Notes: generated from the sequence alone by a model not told the origin. Positions 1-5,706 are shown, numbered from the stretch's first letter. The stretch is 6,757 nt of DNA from Candidatus Omnitrophota bacterium (GCA_016193195.1 JACPSQ010000039.1:1-6757), one strand, 5' to 3'. Program-made: numbers and translations.

Positions 1-590
1 CCCTCTGAGCTGATCTCCTTGACGATCATCCCGTTGATCTCGTCCCCGACCTTGACCGTATAGGTCCGTTGCTGGGCGCTGTGCTCGATAAGCGCTACGG
101 GGTTTGGTCCTCGGTCGATGCCGACCACCATGAGCCCGCTGGCAAGCTCTTCAAGACGCCGCTTCGTCGTCTTGATGACGGGCGCTGCCTGCCGCCCCTG
201 AGCCGCCCCTGTAAAGGGGTTGTACTGGGTCACTGAAGCGAGATAGTCGGCAAGTGGTTGGAGGGAGTCTGCCGGGTTCGCGGGCGACACCTCGCTGGCG
301 GTCGTGGCGTTCCCAATGGCCAGGATCCGGCCGGGCCGCGGCTTTGGCTGAATGACCAGGAGGTCCAGCACGACATAGGTCCCAAGCCCCGCGAGGACCA
401 CCCACAGCAGGCGACTGGCGAGCCGCAGGTTCCACAGGAACGTATCGGTTCCATACCGCCCGCGCCGAGCAGGCACGACCAGACCCCACAGTCGCGCCAT
501 CAGCCCCTGCGCTCGATCCTTGAGCTGGCTCAAGACCGAGGCGGGGGTCGGTTTGCCGGGAGGATCGGCCCCCCGAGGCCCCTCGATCAT
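1..590 (-). CDS. gspC: GspC-like type II secretion inner-membrane protein (3' end outside window)
   Basis: Open reading frame running off the left edge; 196 complete codons are visible from the ATG at 590. The N-terminus is cytoplasmic and basic. One hydrophobic segment at about residues 58-80 (rich in L, V and W) would anchor it in the inner membrane. A Pro/Ala-rich periplasmic linker follows, with a YNPF motif at 123-126. From about 146 onward the pattern (LASGLMVVGID, then ALIEH, then YTVKVGDEINGMIV) fits the start of the homology region of GspC/PulC, which in type II secretion links the inner-membrane platform to the secretin GspD. The start lies only 2 nt after the stop of the upstream ATPase gene, so the two are probably translationally coupled. 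I infer GspC from the topology and the VGD-x-I-x-G signature. A PilP- or GspB-like protein is the main alternative, and the missing C-terminus would decide. Confidence -1.
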   Translation of the reverse strand, partial: MIEGPRGADPPGKPTPASVLSQLKDRAQGLMARLWGLVVPARRGRYGTDTFLWNLRLASRLLWVVLAGLGTYVVLDLLVIQPKPRPGRILAIGNATTASEVSPANPADSLQPLADYLASVTQYNPFTGAAQGRQAAPVIKTTKRRLEELASGLMVVGIDRGPNPVALIEHSAQQRTYTVKVGDEINGMIVKEISSE

Positions 591-592
591 CC

Positions 593-1456
593 TCAACAGG
601 TGCTCTTCAGCGGTTTCCTTGAAGGCGACCATCCCGTCTCAATCTCGCGCTGGATCAACTCCTCGATCATGCCTCGATCCACCGAACGTCCGTGGCGCAT
701 CACGAGCTGGCGCAGGGCGGTGTGACAGACCATGGCGATCCGTCGCGGATAGCCATCGGTATACTCGTAGATCTCCGCAATGGCCTCCTCGGAGAAGAGC
801 GGCGCGTGGGAGCGATAGCCGGCCTCCTGAAGCCGAAACTGAATCATCTCACGGGTTTCAGACAGCGACAAGGGCTCCAGCGTGCACTTCAGACTGATCC
901 GATCCACCAGATTGGGGAGGCCCTGAAGCGTGGACAAGAGCTCCATCTGCCCCAACAAGACGAGCTGCAGCAGCTTGACTTCATTGGTTTCATAGTTGAG
1001 CAGAACCCGGAGCGCTTCCAGGGAGAGCGCATTCAGCTTGTGCGCTTCATCCACGATGAGGACGACCGTCTGCCGCTCCTCGATGCCTTTGCGAAACAAG
1101 AATCGCTCAAGGATGTCCCGGTAGTCGACGAGGGTCGGGACCTGGGAGGGGAGCTCGATCGTCAGGGTCCGCAGCAAGGCGTTGAAGAAGAGCTCTTCCG
1201 AAGGATAGGTGGGATCGAGGATCATGTGGAAGGTGAATCCGCGACGCTCCCGTAGCAGTTGAACGAGCTTTCGTCCCATGGTCGTCTTGCCGGTCCCGAT
1301 GTCCCCCAAGACCACACTCAAGCCCCGCTTCAGCCGGAATTCGATGATCAGATTCGCCAAGGTCGCCCGGTACTGCTGCGACTGGTACAGGAAGGCCGGA
1401 TCCGGGCTGGTCGAGAAGGGCTCGCGGTCGAGGCCCAACAGCCGAAAATAGCTCAC
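593..1456 (-). CDS. ExeA/GspA-like AAA ATPase
   Basis: A 287-residue cytoplasmic ATPase. The N-terminus (residues 1-25, with LGLDREPFSTSPDPAFLY) is the typical opening of the ExeA/GspA family. Walker A is GDIGTGKT at 51-58, Walker B is VVLIVDEAH at 131-139, a sensor-1-like stretch lies at 163-170 (LQLVLLGQ), an arginine in DRISLK at 186 may be the arginine finger, and GYPRRI at 235-240 resembles sensor 2. Known ExeA of Aeromonas works with ExeB in placing the type II secretin across peptidoglycan. That protein is about twice as long and carries a membrane segment and a peptidoglycan-binding domain; neither is present here, so only the ATPase module is shared. The GTG start overlaps the stop of the MerR-type gene (GTGA), with AAGGGGG 4 nt upstream. 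The GspC-like gene downstream supports a secretion or pilus-assembly role. A TniB-like transposition ATPase is a less likely alternative, since no transposase is near. Confidence -1.
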   Translation of the reverse strand: MSYFRLLGLDREPFSTSPDPAFLYQSQQYRATLANLIIEFRLKRGLSVVLGDIGTGKTTMGRKLVQLLRERRGFTFHMILDPTYPSEELFFNALLRTLTIELPSQVPTLVDYRDILERFLFRKGIEERQTVVLIVDEAHKLNALSLEALRVLLNYETNEVKLLQLVLLGQMELLSTLQGLPNLVDRISLKCTLEPLSLSETREMIQFRLQEAGYRSHAPLFSEEAIAEIYEYTDGYPRRIAMVCHTALRQLVMRHGRSVDRGMIEELIQREIETGWSPSRKPLKSTC

Positions 1457-1734
1457 GTGTCCCCCTTCGCGCGTCGACGCCTGGCCTGCCGAGGGCCGTT
1501 GGATTGCACGCGCCGATGCAACACCTGCGAGATCAGGCGCAGGGGATAGCCTTCATCTTTCAGCCGGCCCACCGCTGCGAGCTGCCGCTGCACGTCTCGT
1601 TTTTTATAGAGGCGCTCGTTACCGTTTCGTTTAGCCACGCGCAGCAACCCCAGGTTCGTGTAGTAGTTGAGCGTTTGGTACGAGAGCCTGTGCCGTTGGA
1701 CGACTTCATGCGCGGTGATGAGGGTCTTGGTCAT
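1453..1734 (-). CDS. Small MerR-type DNA-binding protein
   Basis: A 93-residue protein made almost only of a MerR-type winged helix-turn-helix. The HTH spans about residues 5-25 (ITAHEVVQRHRLSYQTLNYY) and the wing about 26-46 (TNLGLLRV, then NGNERLYKKRDV), matching the family pattern of YY-x-x-x-GLL followed by R-L-Y. A helix with EGYPLRLISQVL at 61-72 matches the 'G-F-x-L-x-x-I' helix of the family. No effector-binding or metal-binding C-terminal domain follows, only a basic tail (QARRRRAKGD, 83-92). I chose the ATG at 1734 because the good promoter at 1774-1802 would lie inside the coding region of any longer version. AGGAG touches this start closely, with GGGG further up as an alternative ribosome site. 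It overlaps the ATPase gene by GTGA, so it is the first gene of that operon and may regulate it; that role is inference. Confidence -1.
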   Translation of the reverse strand: MTKTLITAHEVVQRHRLSYQTLNYYTNLGLLRVAKRNGNERLYKKRDVQRQLAAVGRLKDEGYPLRLISQVLHRRVQSNGPRQARRRRAKGDT

Positions 1735-1743
1735 TCTCCTGCC

Positions 1744-1754
1744 CCGCATTGCGG
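1744..1754. promoter_or_regulatory. Short palindrome in leader of MerR-type gene
   Basis: CCGCA and TGCGG flank a single base, giving an 11-bp near-perfect palindrome. It lies between the predicted transcription start (about 1767) and the ATG at 1734. With a 1-nt centre it cannot fold as an RNA hairpin of full length, so a protein-binding site is the more natural reading. An autoregulatory operator is possible but unproven; short palindromes also occur by chance in GC-rich DNA. Confidence -1.
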
Positions 1755-1773
1755 ATGTTGTGAAGAACACGTA

Positions 1774-1802
1774 TTTATAGCAAATTTCATGCTTATTGTC
1801 GA
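1774..1802 (-). promoter_or_regulatory. Sigma70-type promoter for the MerR-ATPase-GspC operon
   Basis: On the minus strand a TCGACA box (1802-1797, five of six bases of TTGACA) is followed after exactly 17 bp by TATAAA (1779-1774, five of six of TATAAT). The surrounding DNA is clearly AT-richer than the genes. Transcription would start near 1767, giving a leader of about 33 nt before the ATG at 1734. This is the best promoter I can see in the window. Confidence -1.
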
Positions 1803-1812
1803 GTCCTAACAA

Positions 1813-1848
1813 GGAGTCAGACCTCTTTTACTTGGGGTCTGACCTCTT
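1813..1848. repeat. Paired 15-bp GTC(A/T)GAC repeats, also an inverted repeat
   Basis: On the minus strand AAGAGGTCAGACCCC (1848-1834) is followed by AAGAGGTCTGACTCC (1827-1813), a tandem pair 21 bp apart with two mismatches. The same bases contain a perfect 8-bp inverted repeat, GTCAGACC (1816-1823) and GGTCTGAC (1836-1843), with a 12-nt loop. The element begins at the last base before the TAA stop of the TPR gene and overlaps that codon by two bases. It could act as a transcript 3' end, but no U-run follows on the minus strand, so a classic terminator is not supported. It resembles GGGGTCAGACCCC-type short elements that I recall being scattered in many genomes, some near REP-associated transposases; that resemblance is from memory and unverified. 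Confidence -1.
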
Positions 1849-3136
1849 ACCGGCTCGAACGGATGCTCCTGGCCCGCAGCTCCATCGAGTCGGCTTCCTG
1901 AGCCCTGCCCATCTTGCGCAATAACGCAGCGTAGTGCTCCATGACACCAGCCGAACCGGGGTGGTTGGGCTTCACTGCTTTCTCGTATACGGCCAGCGCC
2001 TGTTGGAACAGGGCCTCCGCTTCGGCATGTTCGCCTAAGCTCGTATACACCTGCGCCCGGTTGTTGAACGACTCTGCGACAGCCACGTAGTCGCGGCGAT
2101 GCGCAGGCTCCGCTTCGCTCGTCCCCCCTTCAGGGAGCCCCAGGCTGGGGATCGCGCGCGCCTGATCGAGGGGGGACTCGTCACGCGCAGCTTCCCGACT
2201 CGTCAGGCTGCTGCCAATTCGTTGCGCGCGCTGCGTGAGCGCCGCAGCCTCTCGCGCCTTGCCTTGCAGGGTGGACGCGCTCGCCAGCAGGACGAGGGTA
2301 TCCGCCACGAGGGTGTGGTTCGGCCCGACGGTTTTCTCGCGAATCGTCAGGGCGCGCTGCGCCAGTCCTTCTGATTCGGCCGGCTCGCCCAACAGGAGAT
2401 GCACTCTTGCCAGGATCATCAGGGTATCGGCCACAAGCGGATCCGCCGGCCCGACCGCCTGTTCGCGGATCGTCAGGGCGCGCTGCGCGAACCGCTTGGC
2501 GCGCGCCACGTTGTTGTACTGGAGGTAGAATTCCGCGAGCATCATGAGGACTTTTGCGACGATGGGGTGGGTGAACCCGAAGGTCGCTTCCATGATCGCC
2601 AGGGATCGCTGATAGAGCATCTCAGCGTTGGCAGGCCGGTTGAGCAAGAGATAGACGTGAGCGAGCATGACCATGGTCTCGGCCACAATGGGGTGGTCCG
2701 GCCCCAGCACGTTTTCCCGGATCGTGAGCGCGCGCTGATACACCCCCTCGGCCTCGGCGGGCTTGCCTTGGAGCACGTGGATCCTCGCCAGCAGCACGAG
2801 GACATCCGCGATCACGGCGGTATGTGGTCCGCTGGTTTTCTGGCGGATCGTCAGGGCGCGCTGCGCCAGCGCCTCGGCCTGGGTGACATCGGCTTGGGCG
2901 GCGCGGATCTTCGCCAGGAGCTCAAGGGATGTAGCGGTAAACGGGTCGTCCTTGCCGAAGGTCTGCTCGGCTTCTTGCAGGGCTTCTTCGGCAAACTTGG
3001 CTGCGTCGGCATACTGCCTGTTGTCTGTGAGCGTCTCTGCCCGATCCATGAGGGTGCGCCACCGCGTCTCCTGAGTCTCGGCGAAGACCGGGCACGATAT
3101 CACGAGCCCCATCACACAGATGGCCCAGGGCCTCAT
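1847..3136 (-). CDS. Exported kinesin-light-chain-type TPR repeat protein
   Basis: A 429-residue protein with a signal peptide at residues 1-19 (MRPWAICVMGLVISCPVFA, cleavage expected before ETQ). The mature part is an array of 42-residue tetratricopeptide repeats of the TPR_12/kinesin light chain kind. QRALTIR or a close variant recurs at 92, 134, 176, 218 and 260, each followed by a G-P-x-H-P-like turn and an ADTL-x-x-LA helix. A Ser/Glu/Pro-rich linker without repeats (about 308-350) separates a last pair of TPR helices (about 351-425). Such arrays are protein-protein scaffolds; no catalytic motif is seen, and the partner is unknown. Its ATG directly abuts the TAG stop of the upstream peptidase-like gene (TAGATG) with no strong ribosome site, so translational coupling is likely. 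It is the last gene of its operon. The fold call is secure; the biological role is not. Confidence -1.
   Translation of the reverse strand: MRPWAICVMGLVISCPVFAETQETRWRTLMDRAETLTDNRQYADAAKFAEEALQEAEQTFGKDDPFTATSLELLAKIRAAQADVTQAEALAQRALTIRQKTSGPHTAVIADVLVLLARIHVLQGKPAEAEGVYQRALTIRENVLGPDHPIVAETMVMLAHVYLLLNRPANAEMLYQRSLAIMEATFGFTHPIVAKVLMMLAEFYLQYNNVARAKRFAQRALTIREQAVGPADPLVADTLMILARVHLLLGEPAESEGLAQRALTIREKTVGPNHTLVADTLVLLASASTLQGKAREAAALTQRAQRIGSSLTSREAARDESPLDQARAIPSLGLPEGGTSEAEPAHRRDYVAVAESFNNRAQVYTSLGEHAEAEALFQQALAVYEKAVKPNHPGSAGVMEHYAALLRKMGRAQEADSMELRARSIRSSR
2345..2863 (-). repeat. In-gene DNA repeats with 126-bp period (TPR units)
   Basis: The segment CGTCAGGGCGCGCTG and close variants starts at 2345, 2471, 2597, 2723 and 2849, each exactly 126 bp from the next, equal to the 42-residue TPR unit. 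The copies at 2345, 2471 and 2849 are nearly identical at DNA level, while those at 2597 and 2723 have drifted. This points to internal duplication or gene conversion within the TPR gene. Confidence -1.
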
Positions 3137-4321
3137 CTACTCGGGAATCCCCTGGTCGATCCTGGCCCAGCGCAACGGGGCAAAGGTCTGATCGAACGCC
3201 TCGTCCAGCGGATCGCCGCCGGCCAGCCGTTTCAGGAACCCCGTCAGCCGGCCCATGCCGTAGCGCGTGACCAGGAACTCGATCACGGCACGGGCCTCCA
3301 TATACGCGCGCTCGACGTCGTCAAGACTCGAGGGCTGCTGGAAGTGGCGGTCCAGCCATTTGAGCGGCACCCAGGCGGTCCCGGCGCGGATCGAGTCGTA
3401 GAGCGCCTGCTGTCGCTCGGTGAACGGCTGTGGCGGCTCCTGCGCCTGGGCAAACCCCTCATGGATCCAGGTCGGAATCCGAGGGCCGTATGCCTGGGCG
3501 AGAAACCCATGGGCCAACTCGTGCACCAGGATCTGCGGCAGCCACGCCGCTCCCACCTCATCGAGGCGCAGGCGAATTCGGCCGTCATACAGGCCGAAGG
3601 CCCAATCGCGTTGACCCGCCATCCGCTGAAAGCTCTCGCCCGTGTAGACGATAACCGTAAAGCGCGCCGGCCCTGTCCCCAGCGCGCTGGCGAGTCGCTG
3701 GTATTCCCGCTCAAGCGTGTCCCTGAGTGAGCTGGCGACGTGGGCCTGCTCAGGAGTCTCGAAACGGACCTGAAAATGAGTCGACGTGAGATCCGTAAAC
3801 GTTCGCTCAATGGCCCGGTCACGCTCAGCTTGCGAGATCCGTCGGGAGATCGCGTGCCAGTGGGCTGTCGGGATGTTCCCATAGGAGCGCTTCCAGAGAT
3901 CGATCGCCCGCGACAGGTCCTGGCTGGCATAGGAGAGCTCCCCCAGGCGCACCAGGGCCTTCCCGTTGTCGGGATCATGCTCCAGCGCTTCCTTGAGCGC
4001 CGTCATCGCTTGATCAGCCTTCCCCCCCTGCTCAAGTTGGGTGGCCCAATCGGTCAGCATCCCAGAGAGATTGCTACGGATCTTGGGATCATTGGGGGCA
4101 AGGGAGAGCGCCTGCCGCAACATCACCACACCTTGTTCAAAACGCCCCGCTCGCGCTTCTTGAACTCCACGGTTATTCAGTTCCGTACCCGTGAGGACAG
4201 CGCGGTTCCTGGAAGGGGCGTCTTGTTGAGCAGGTTCTCCTGCTTCGACCCACCCGATCCGCGCCAGCAAGGTCAGCATGGCGACCGCCGTGCTGAACTC
4301 GCGGCGACACCTGAAGGACAT
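3137..4321 (-). CDS. Exported TPR protein with gluzincin (MA-clan) peptidase-like domain
   Basis: A 394-residue protein. Residues 1-27 form a signal peptide (RCRR, then AVAMLTLLA, ending WVEAG). TPR-like helices occupy about 46-150 (LNNRGVQEARAGRFEQGVVM; ALVRLGELSYASQDLSRAID). The C-terminal half resembles the Peptidase_MA-like family: HELAH at 267-271 supplies the HExxH zinc site with its catalytic glutamate, and WIHEGFA at 285-291 supplies the likely third zinc ligand (E288). All residues needed for a zinc peptidase are thus present, so it may be active; the substrate is unknown. I chose the ATG at 4321 because GGGAGGA lies 4 nt before it and a signal peptide follows. A start 13 codons upstream would overlap the preceding gene and put charged residues ahead of the signal peptide. 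It sits between a TIGR04073-like protein and a second exported TPR protein, which suggests a shared envelope task. Confidence -1.
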   Translation of the reverse strand: MSFRCRREFSTAVAMLTLLARIGWVEAGEPAQQDAPSRNRAVLTGTELNNRGVQEARAGRFEQGVVMLRQALSLAPNDPKIRSNLSGMLTDWATQLEQGGKADQAMTALKEALEHDPDNGKALVRLGELSYASQDLSRAIDLWKRSYGNIPTAHWHAISRRISQAERDRAIERTFTDLTSTHFQVRFETPEQAHVASSLRDTLEREYQRLASALGTGPARFTVIVYTGESFQRMAGQRDWAFGLYDGRIRLRLDEVGAAWLPQILVHELAHGFLAQAYGPRIPTWIHEGFAQAQEPPQPFTERQQALYDSIRAGTAWVPLKWLDRHFQQPSSLDDVERAYMEARAVIEFLVTRYGMGRLTGFLKRLAGGDPLDEAFDQTFAPLRWARIDQGIPE

Positions 4322-4325
4322 TGAA

Positions 4326-4332
4326 TCCTCCC
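4326..4332 (-). promoter_or_regulatory. Ribosome binding site fixing the start of the peptidase-like gene
   Basis: GGGAGGA on the minus strand lies 4 nt before the ATG at 4321. It decides the start against the in-frame ATG at 4360, which lies inside the end of the preceding gene. Confidence -1.
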
Positions 4333-4347
4333 GTAATCGAAACCTGC

Positions 4348-4707
4348 CTAGCCGAGGCACTCATGGTAGGAAGGCGAAACGGGAGCGCCGTTGAAGCCCG
4401 GCACCCAAAACGTCGCCCAATCGACCGCGCCGGAGAGCGTTCGGAGCACCGCGCAGCCGGTTCCAACAGCCAATCCGCGCAGCGTGCCGAGGACCAGCGG
4501 TCCAGCCATGGACTCGTCCACCAGGCGGGTAAACACATCCACATATCCGGTGGTCATGTTTAACAGCCCGCGACCCACCATTCCCACTGTCTTCTCCCGA
4601 TAGGAGTCAGATTCCGCCATGTCGTGGATCCTCATGGCCTCCACAGATGCTGGCTCCCAGGCCAACACCAGCAGCAATCCCAGCGCTGACCCTACAGGCT
4701 GTTTCAT
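4348..4707 (-). CDS. TIGR04073-like exosortase system-associated protein
   Basis: A 119-residue exported protein. Residues 1-24 are a signal peptide (MKQP, hydrophobic GLLLVLAW, ending SVEA). The mature part shows the pattern I associate with TIGR04073: GRGLLNMTTGYVDV (45-58), then GPLVLGTLRGLAVGTGCAVLRT (69-90) with glycine-spaced helices, then a short aromatic end (VDWATFWVPGFNG, 95-107). TIGR04073 proteins are small and of unknown mechanism, found mostly in genomes with exosortase/PEP-CTERM sorting. No exosortase or PEP-CTERM protein is visible in this window, so the link rests on family resemblance. The ATG at 4707 has GGAGG at a 5-nt spacing; an ATG eight codons upstream has no such site. 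It is the first gene of the three-gene operon, 26 nt before the peptidase-like gene. The single cysteines at 85 and 117 could pair, which I cannot test. Confidence -1.
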   Translation of the reverse strand: MKQPVGSALGLLLVLAWEPASVEAMRIHDMAESDSYREKTVGMVGRGLLNMTTGYVDVFTRLVDESMAGPLVLGTLRGLAVGTGCAVLRTLSGAVDWATFWVPGFNGAPVSPSYHECLG

Positions 4708-4712
4708 CTGCG

Positions 4713-4717
4713 CCTCC
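4713..4717 (-). promoter_or_regulatory. Ribosome binding site fixing the start of the TIGR04073-like gene
   Basis: GGAGG on the minus strand with 5 nt to the ATG at 4707, a near-ideal arrangement. It excludes the in-frame ATG at 4731, which would place charged and polar residues before the signal peptide. Confidence -1.
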
Positions 4718-4727
4718 GAGGTGTTCG

Positions 4728-4922
4728 TCACACGTCAAACCTTCCCCATTGTTGGCCGGAATTGTCGGCTGATGCAGCGACCCGCAAACCGTATTGACGA
4801 TCCCTGTGAGGGAACTTGGCTTCACATTGCTTCACGGCGTTGACTTGCTCCTCGATGGTCTGCGTCACGATGTCTGAAACGGTCCGTGCCACGCGGCCTC
4901 GCTGCTGGGCAGAACCCGGCAA
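4728..4922 (-). CDS. Doubtful small ORF, hypothetical
   Basis: A 64-codon frame from a TTG at 4922 (or 54 codons from a GTG at 4892, which has GAGG 4 nt upstream) ending 20 nt before the TIGR04073-like gene. I recognise no family. The middle, ARTVSDIVTQTIEEQVNAVK, reads like an amphipathic helix and its codons look plausible for this genome. The tail is polar and unlike any known fold. There is no ATG in the frame, no signal peptide and no strong ribosome site. It may be a remnant of a longer gene or simply chance; comparison with related genomes would tell. Confidence -1.
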   Translation of the reverse strand: MPGSAQQRGRVARTVSDIVTQTIEEQVNAVKQCEAKFPHRDRQYGLRVAASADNSGQQWGRFDV

Positions 4923-4960
4923 CTGCTGCAGGATGGGGCGGGGGGAACGTAATCTCGAGG

Positions 4961-5045
4961 CATCGTGCGGAAATGATCCGCTCGTGCGACTTATGCCGTG
5001 TTGCCGAACGGGCTACCTATGTCTACGCGCATCTTCCGCACGATG
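4961..5045. repeat. Perfect 12-bp inverted repeat, 61-nt spacer
   Basis: CATCGTGCGGAA (4961-4972) and TTCCGCACGATG (5034-5045) are exact reverse complements. If one base is bulged, three more pairs (ATG with CAT) extend the stem. A third copy of TCGTGCG lies in the spacer at 4982-4988. The element ends 25 bp after the stop of the PilZ-CBM48 gene, so on the minus strand it could fold in that gene's 3' untranslated region. No U-run follows, so a simple terminator is not indicated. Confidence -1.
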
Positions 5046-5070
5046 AAAGAACATCGAGTAGTGGACCGAC

Positions 5071-5706
5071 TCATGAGCCAGTTGGCACCTCAATAACATC
5101 GTTCTCTGTACCAAAGGGATTTTGGACCCTCTGCGTCGAGTGAGGATCATTGTGCCAATACCCATCGAGGTAGAACTGGTACTCATATCGTCCAGGAGGC
5201 AGCGGCATCGTGACCTGCCACACACCGGACAGATCCTTCTGTAATGGATGGTTTCGTGTATCCCAATCATTGAAATCTCCCGCAACTGAGACGCTGTGTG
5301 CGTGGGGTGCCTCCAGGACAAACGAAACCCTTTTCATCTGAGACTGTGCTGCTTCGTCTCTCAGACTAGTGATGAAGGCGATGAGTGGCCCGGACGTCAG
5401 GACAGCCACGCCCCAACGCTGCCCACCATCGGTCGACTGTTGCCAAACGGGTTTAGCTTCAATGGACACGGGATCCGATGATGGGTCAGCCAAGAGCTCG
5501 GCTGTGAACGGATCCGACAGGACGATGGGTCGGACCGTCTCGATGCCGAGCCCACCCGGACTGATGTCTCTCACCTTAGCTCCTATCGGCGTCTCACGTG
5601 GAGGCGGTTCAATCAGCCTGAGTCTCAACCGCGGAAGCCCAAACGGCCGCACATCAATCCGTGGCCATCGCCTCCGTTCTGGTCCCACCCACACAGGGGC
5701 ATTCAT
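5071..5706 (-). CDS. PilZ domain fused to CBM48/AMPK-type glycogen-binding domain
   Basis: A 211-residue protein, apparently cytoplasmic (no signal peptide or membrane segment). Residues about 9-105 form a PilZ domain: the c-di-GMP motif is complete, with R12-x-x-x-R16 and D47-x-S-x-x-G52 (DISPGG), and a closing beta strand RWGVAVL. Residues about 125-208 form a CBM48/AMPK-beta-like glycogen-binding domain, with AGDFNDW (W148), YEYQFYLDGYW (W184), NDP and a C-terminal GTENDVIEV. The two tryptophans that stack on sugar rings in AMPK-beta are kept; the lysine of the YKF segment is Q here. The expected role is binding of glycogen or another alpha-glucan under control of c-di-GMP; that combination is inference. 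No catalytic domain is present. The ATG at 5706 lacks a visible ribosome site, but no upstream in-frame start exists before a stop at 5776. The sugar-phosphate kinase gene upstream fits a carbohydrate context. Confidence -1.
   Translation of the reverse strand: MNAPVWVGPERRRWPRIDVRPFGLPRLRLRLIEPPPRETPIGAKVRDISPGGLGIETVRPIVLSDPFTAELLADPSSDPVSIEAKPVWQQSTDGGQRWGVAVLTSGPLIAFITSLRDEAAQSQMKRVSFVLEAPHAHSVSVAGDFNDWDTRNHPLQKDLSGVWQVTMPLPPGRYEYQFYLDGYWHNDPHSTQRVQNPFGTENDVIEVPTGS

Larger units (their letters stand above)
4708..5070. other. Gap of about 360 bp without a secure gene
   Basis: This stretch separates the PilZ-CBM48 gene from the TIGR04073-like operon. It holds the 12-bp inverted repeat at 4961-5045 and the doubtful small ORF at 4728-4922. 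I found no promoter with two good boxes in front of 4707; candidates such as TTGACG at 4738-4733 have no usable -10 at the right distance. The promoter of the three-gene operon is therefore unidentified, or transcription enters from upstream. Confidence -1.

Noticed and set aside
151..489. Minus-strand and plus-strand open frames within 151-725
   Set aside because: The GspC-like frame from 590 to the left edge has a membrane segment and a VGD-type homology region and is coupled to the ATPase; the other frames give arginine/proline-rich nonsense.
1735..1812. An upstream start at 1812 for the MerR-type protein
   Set aside because: The added 26 residues cover the promoter boxes at 1774-1802 and align to nothing in the MerR fold.
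2345..2863. Regular 126-bp repeats considered as a CRISPR-like or satellite array
   Set aside because: The period equals 42 codons, the reading frame is kept throughout and the product is a typical TPR array.
2399..3730. A long plus-strand open frame (443 codons) opposite the TPR and peptidase-like genes
   Set aside because: It spans two well-supported minus-strand genes with clear domains, signal peptides and coupling; its product shows repetitive low-complexity sequence that mirrors the TPR repeats and no recognisable fold.
5013..5321. Minus-strand frame overlapping the end of the PilZ-CBM48 gene, with cysteine-rich CPVCGRSRCRC
   Set aside because: It looks like a zinc-finger motif by eye, but it is a different frame of the CBM48 coding region and has no ribosome site or family match that I recognise.
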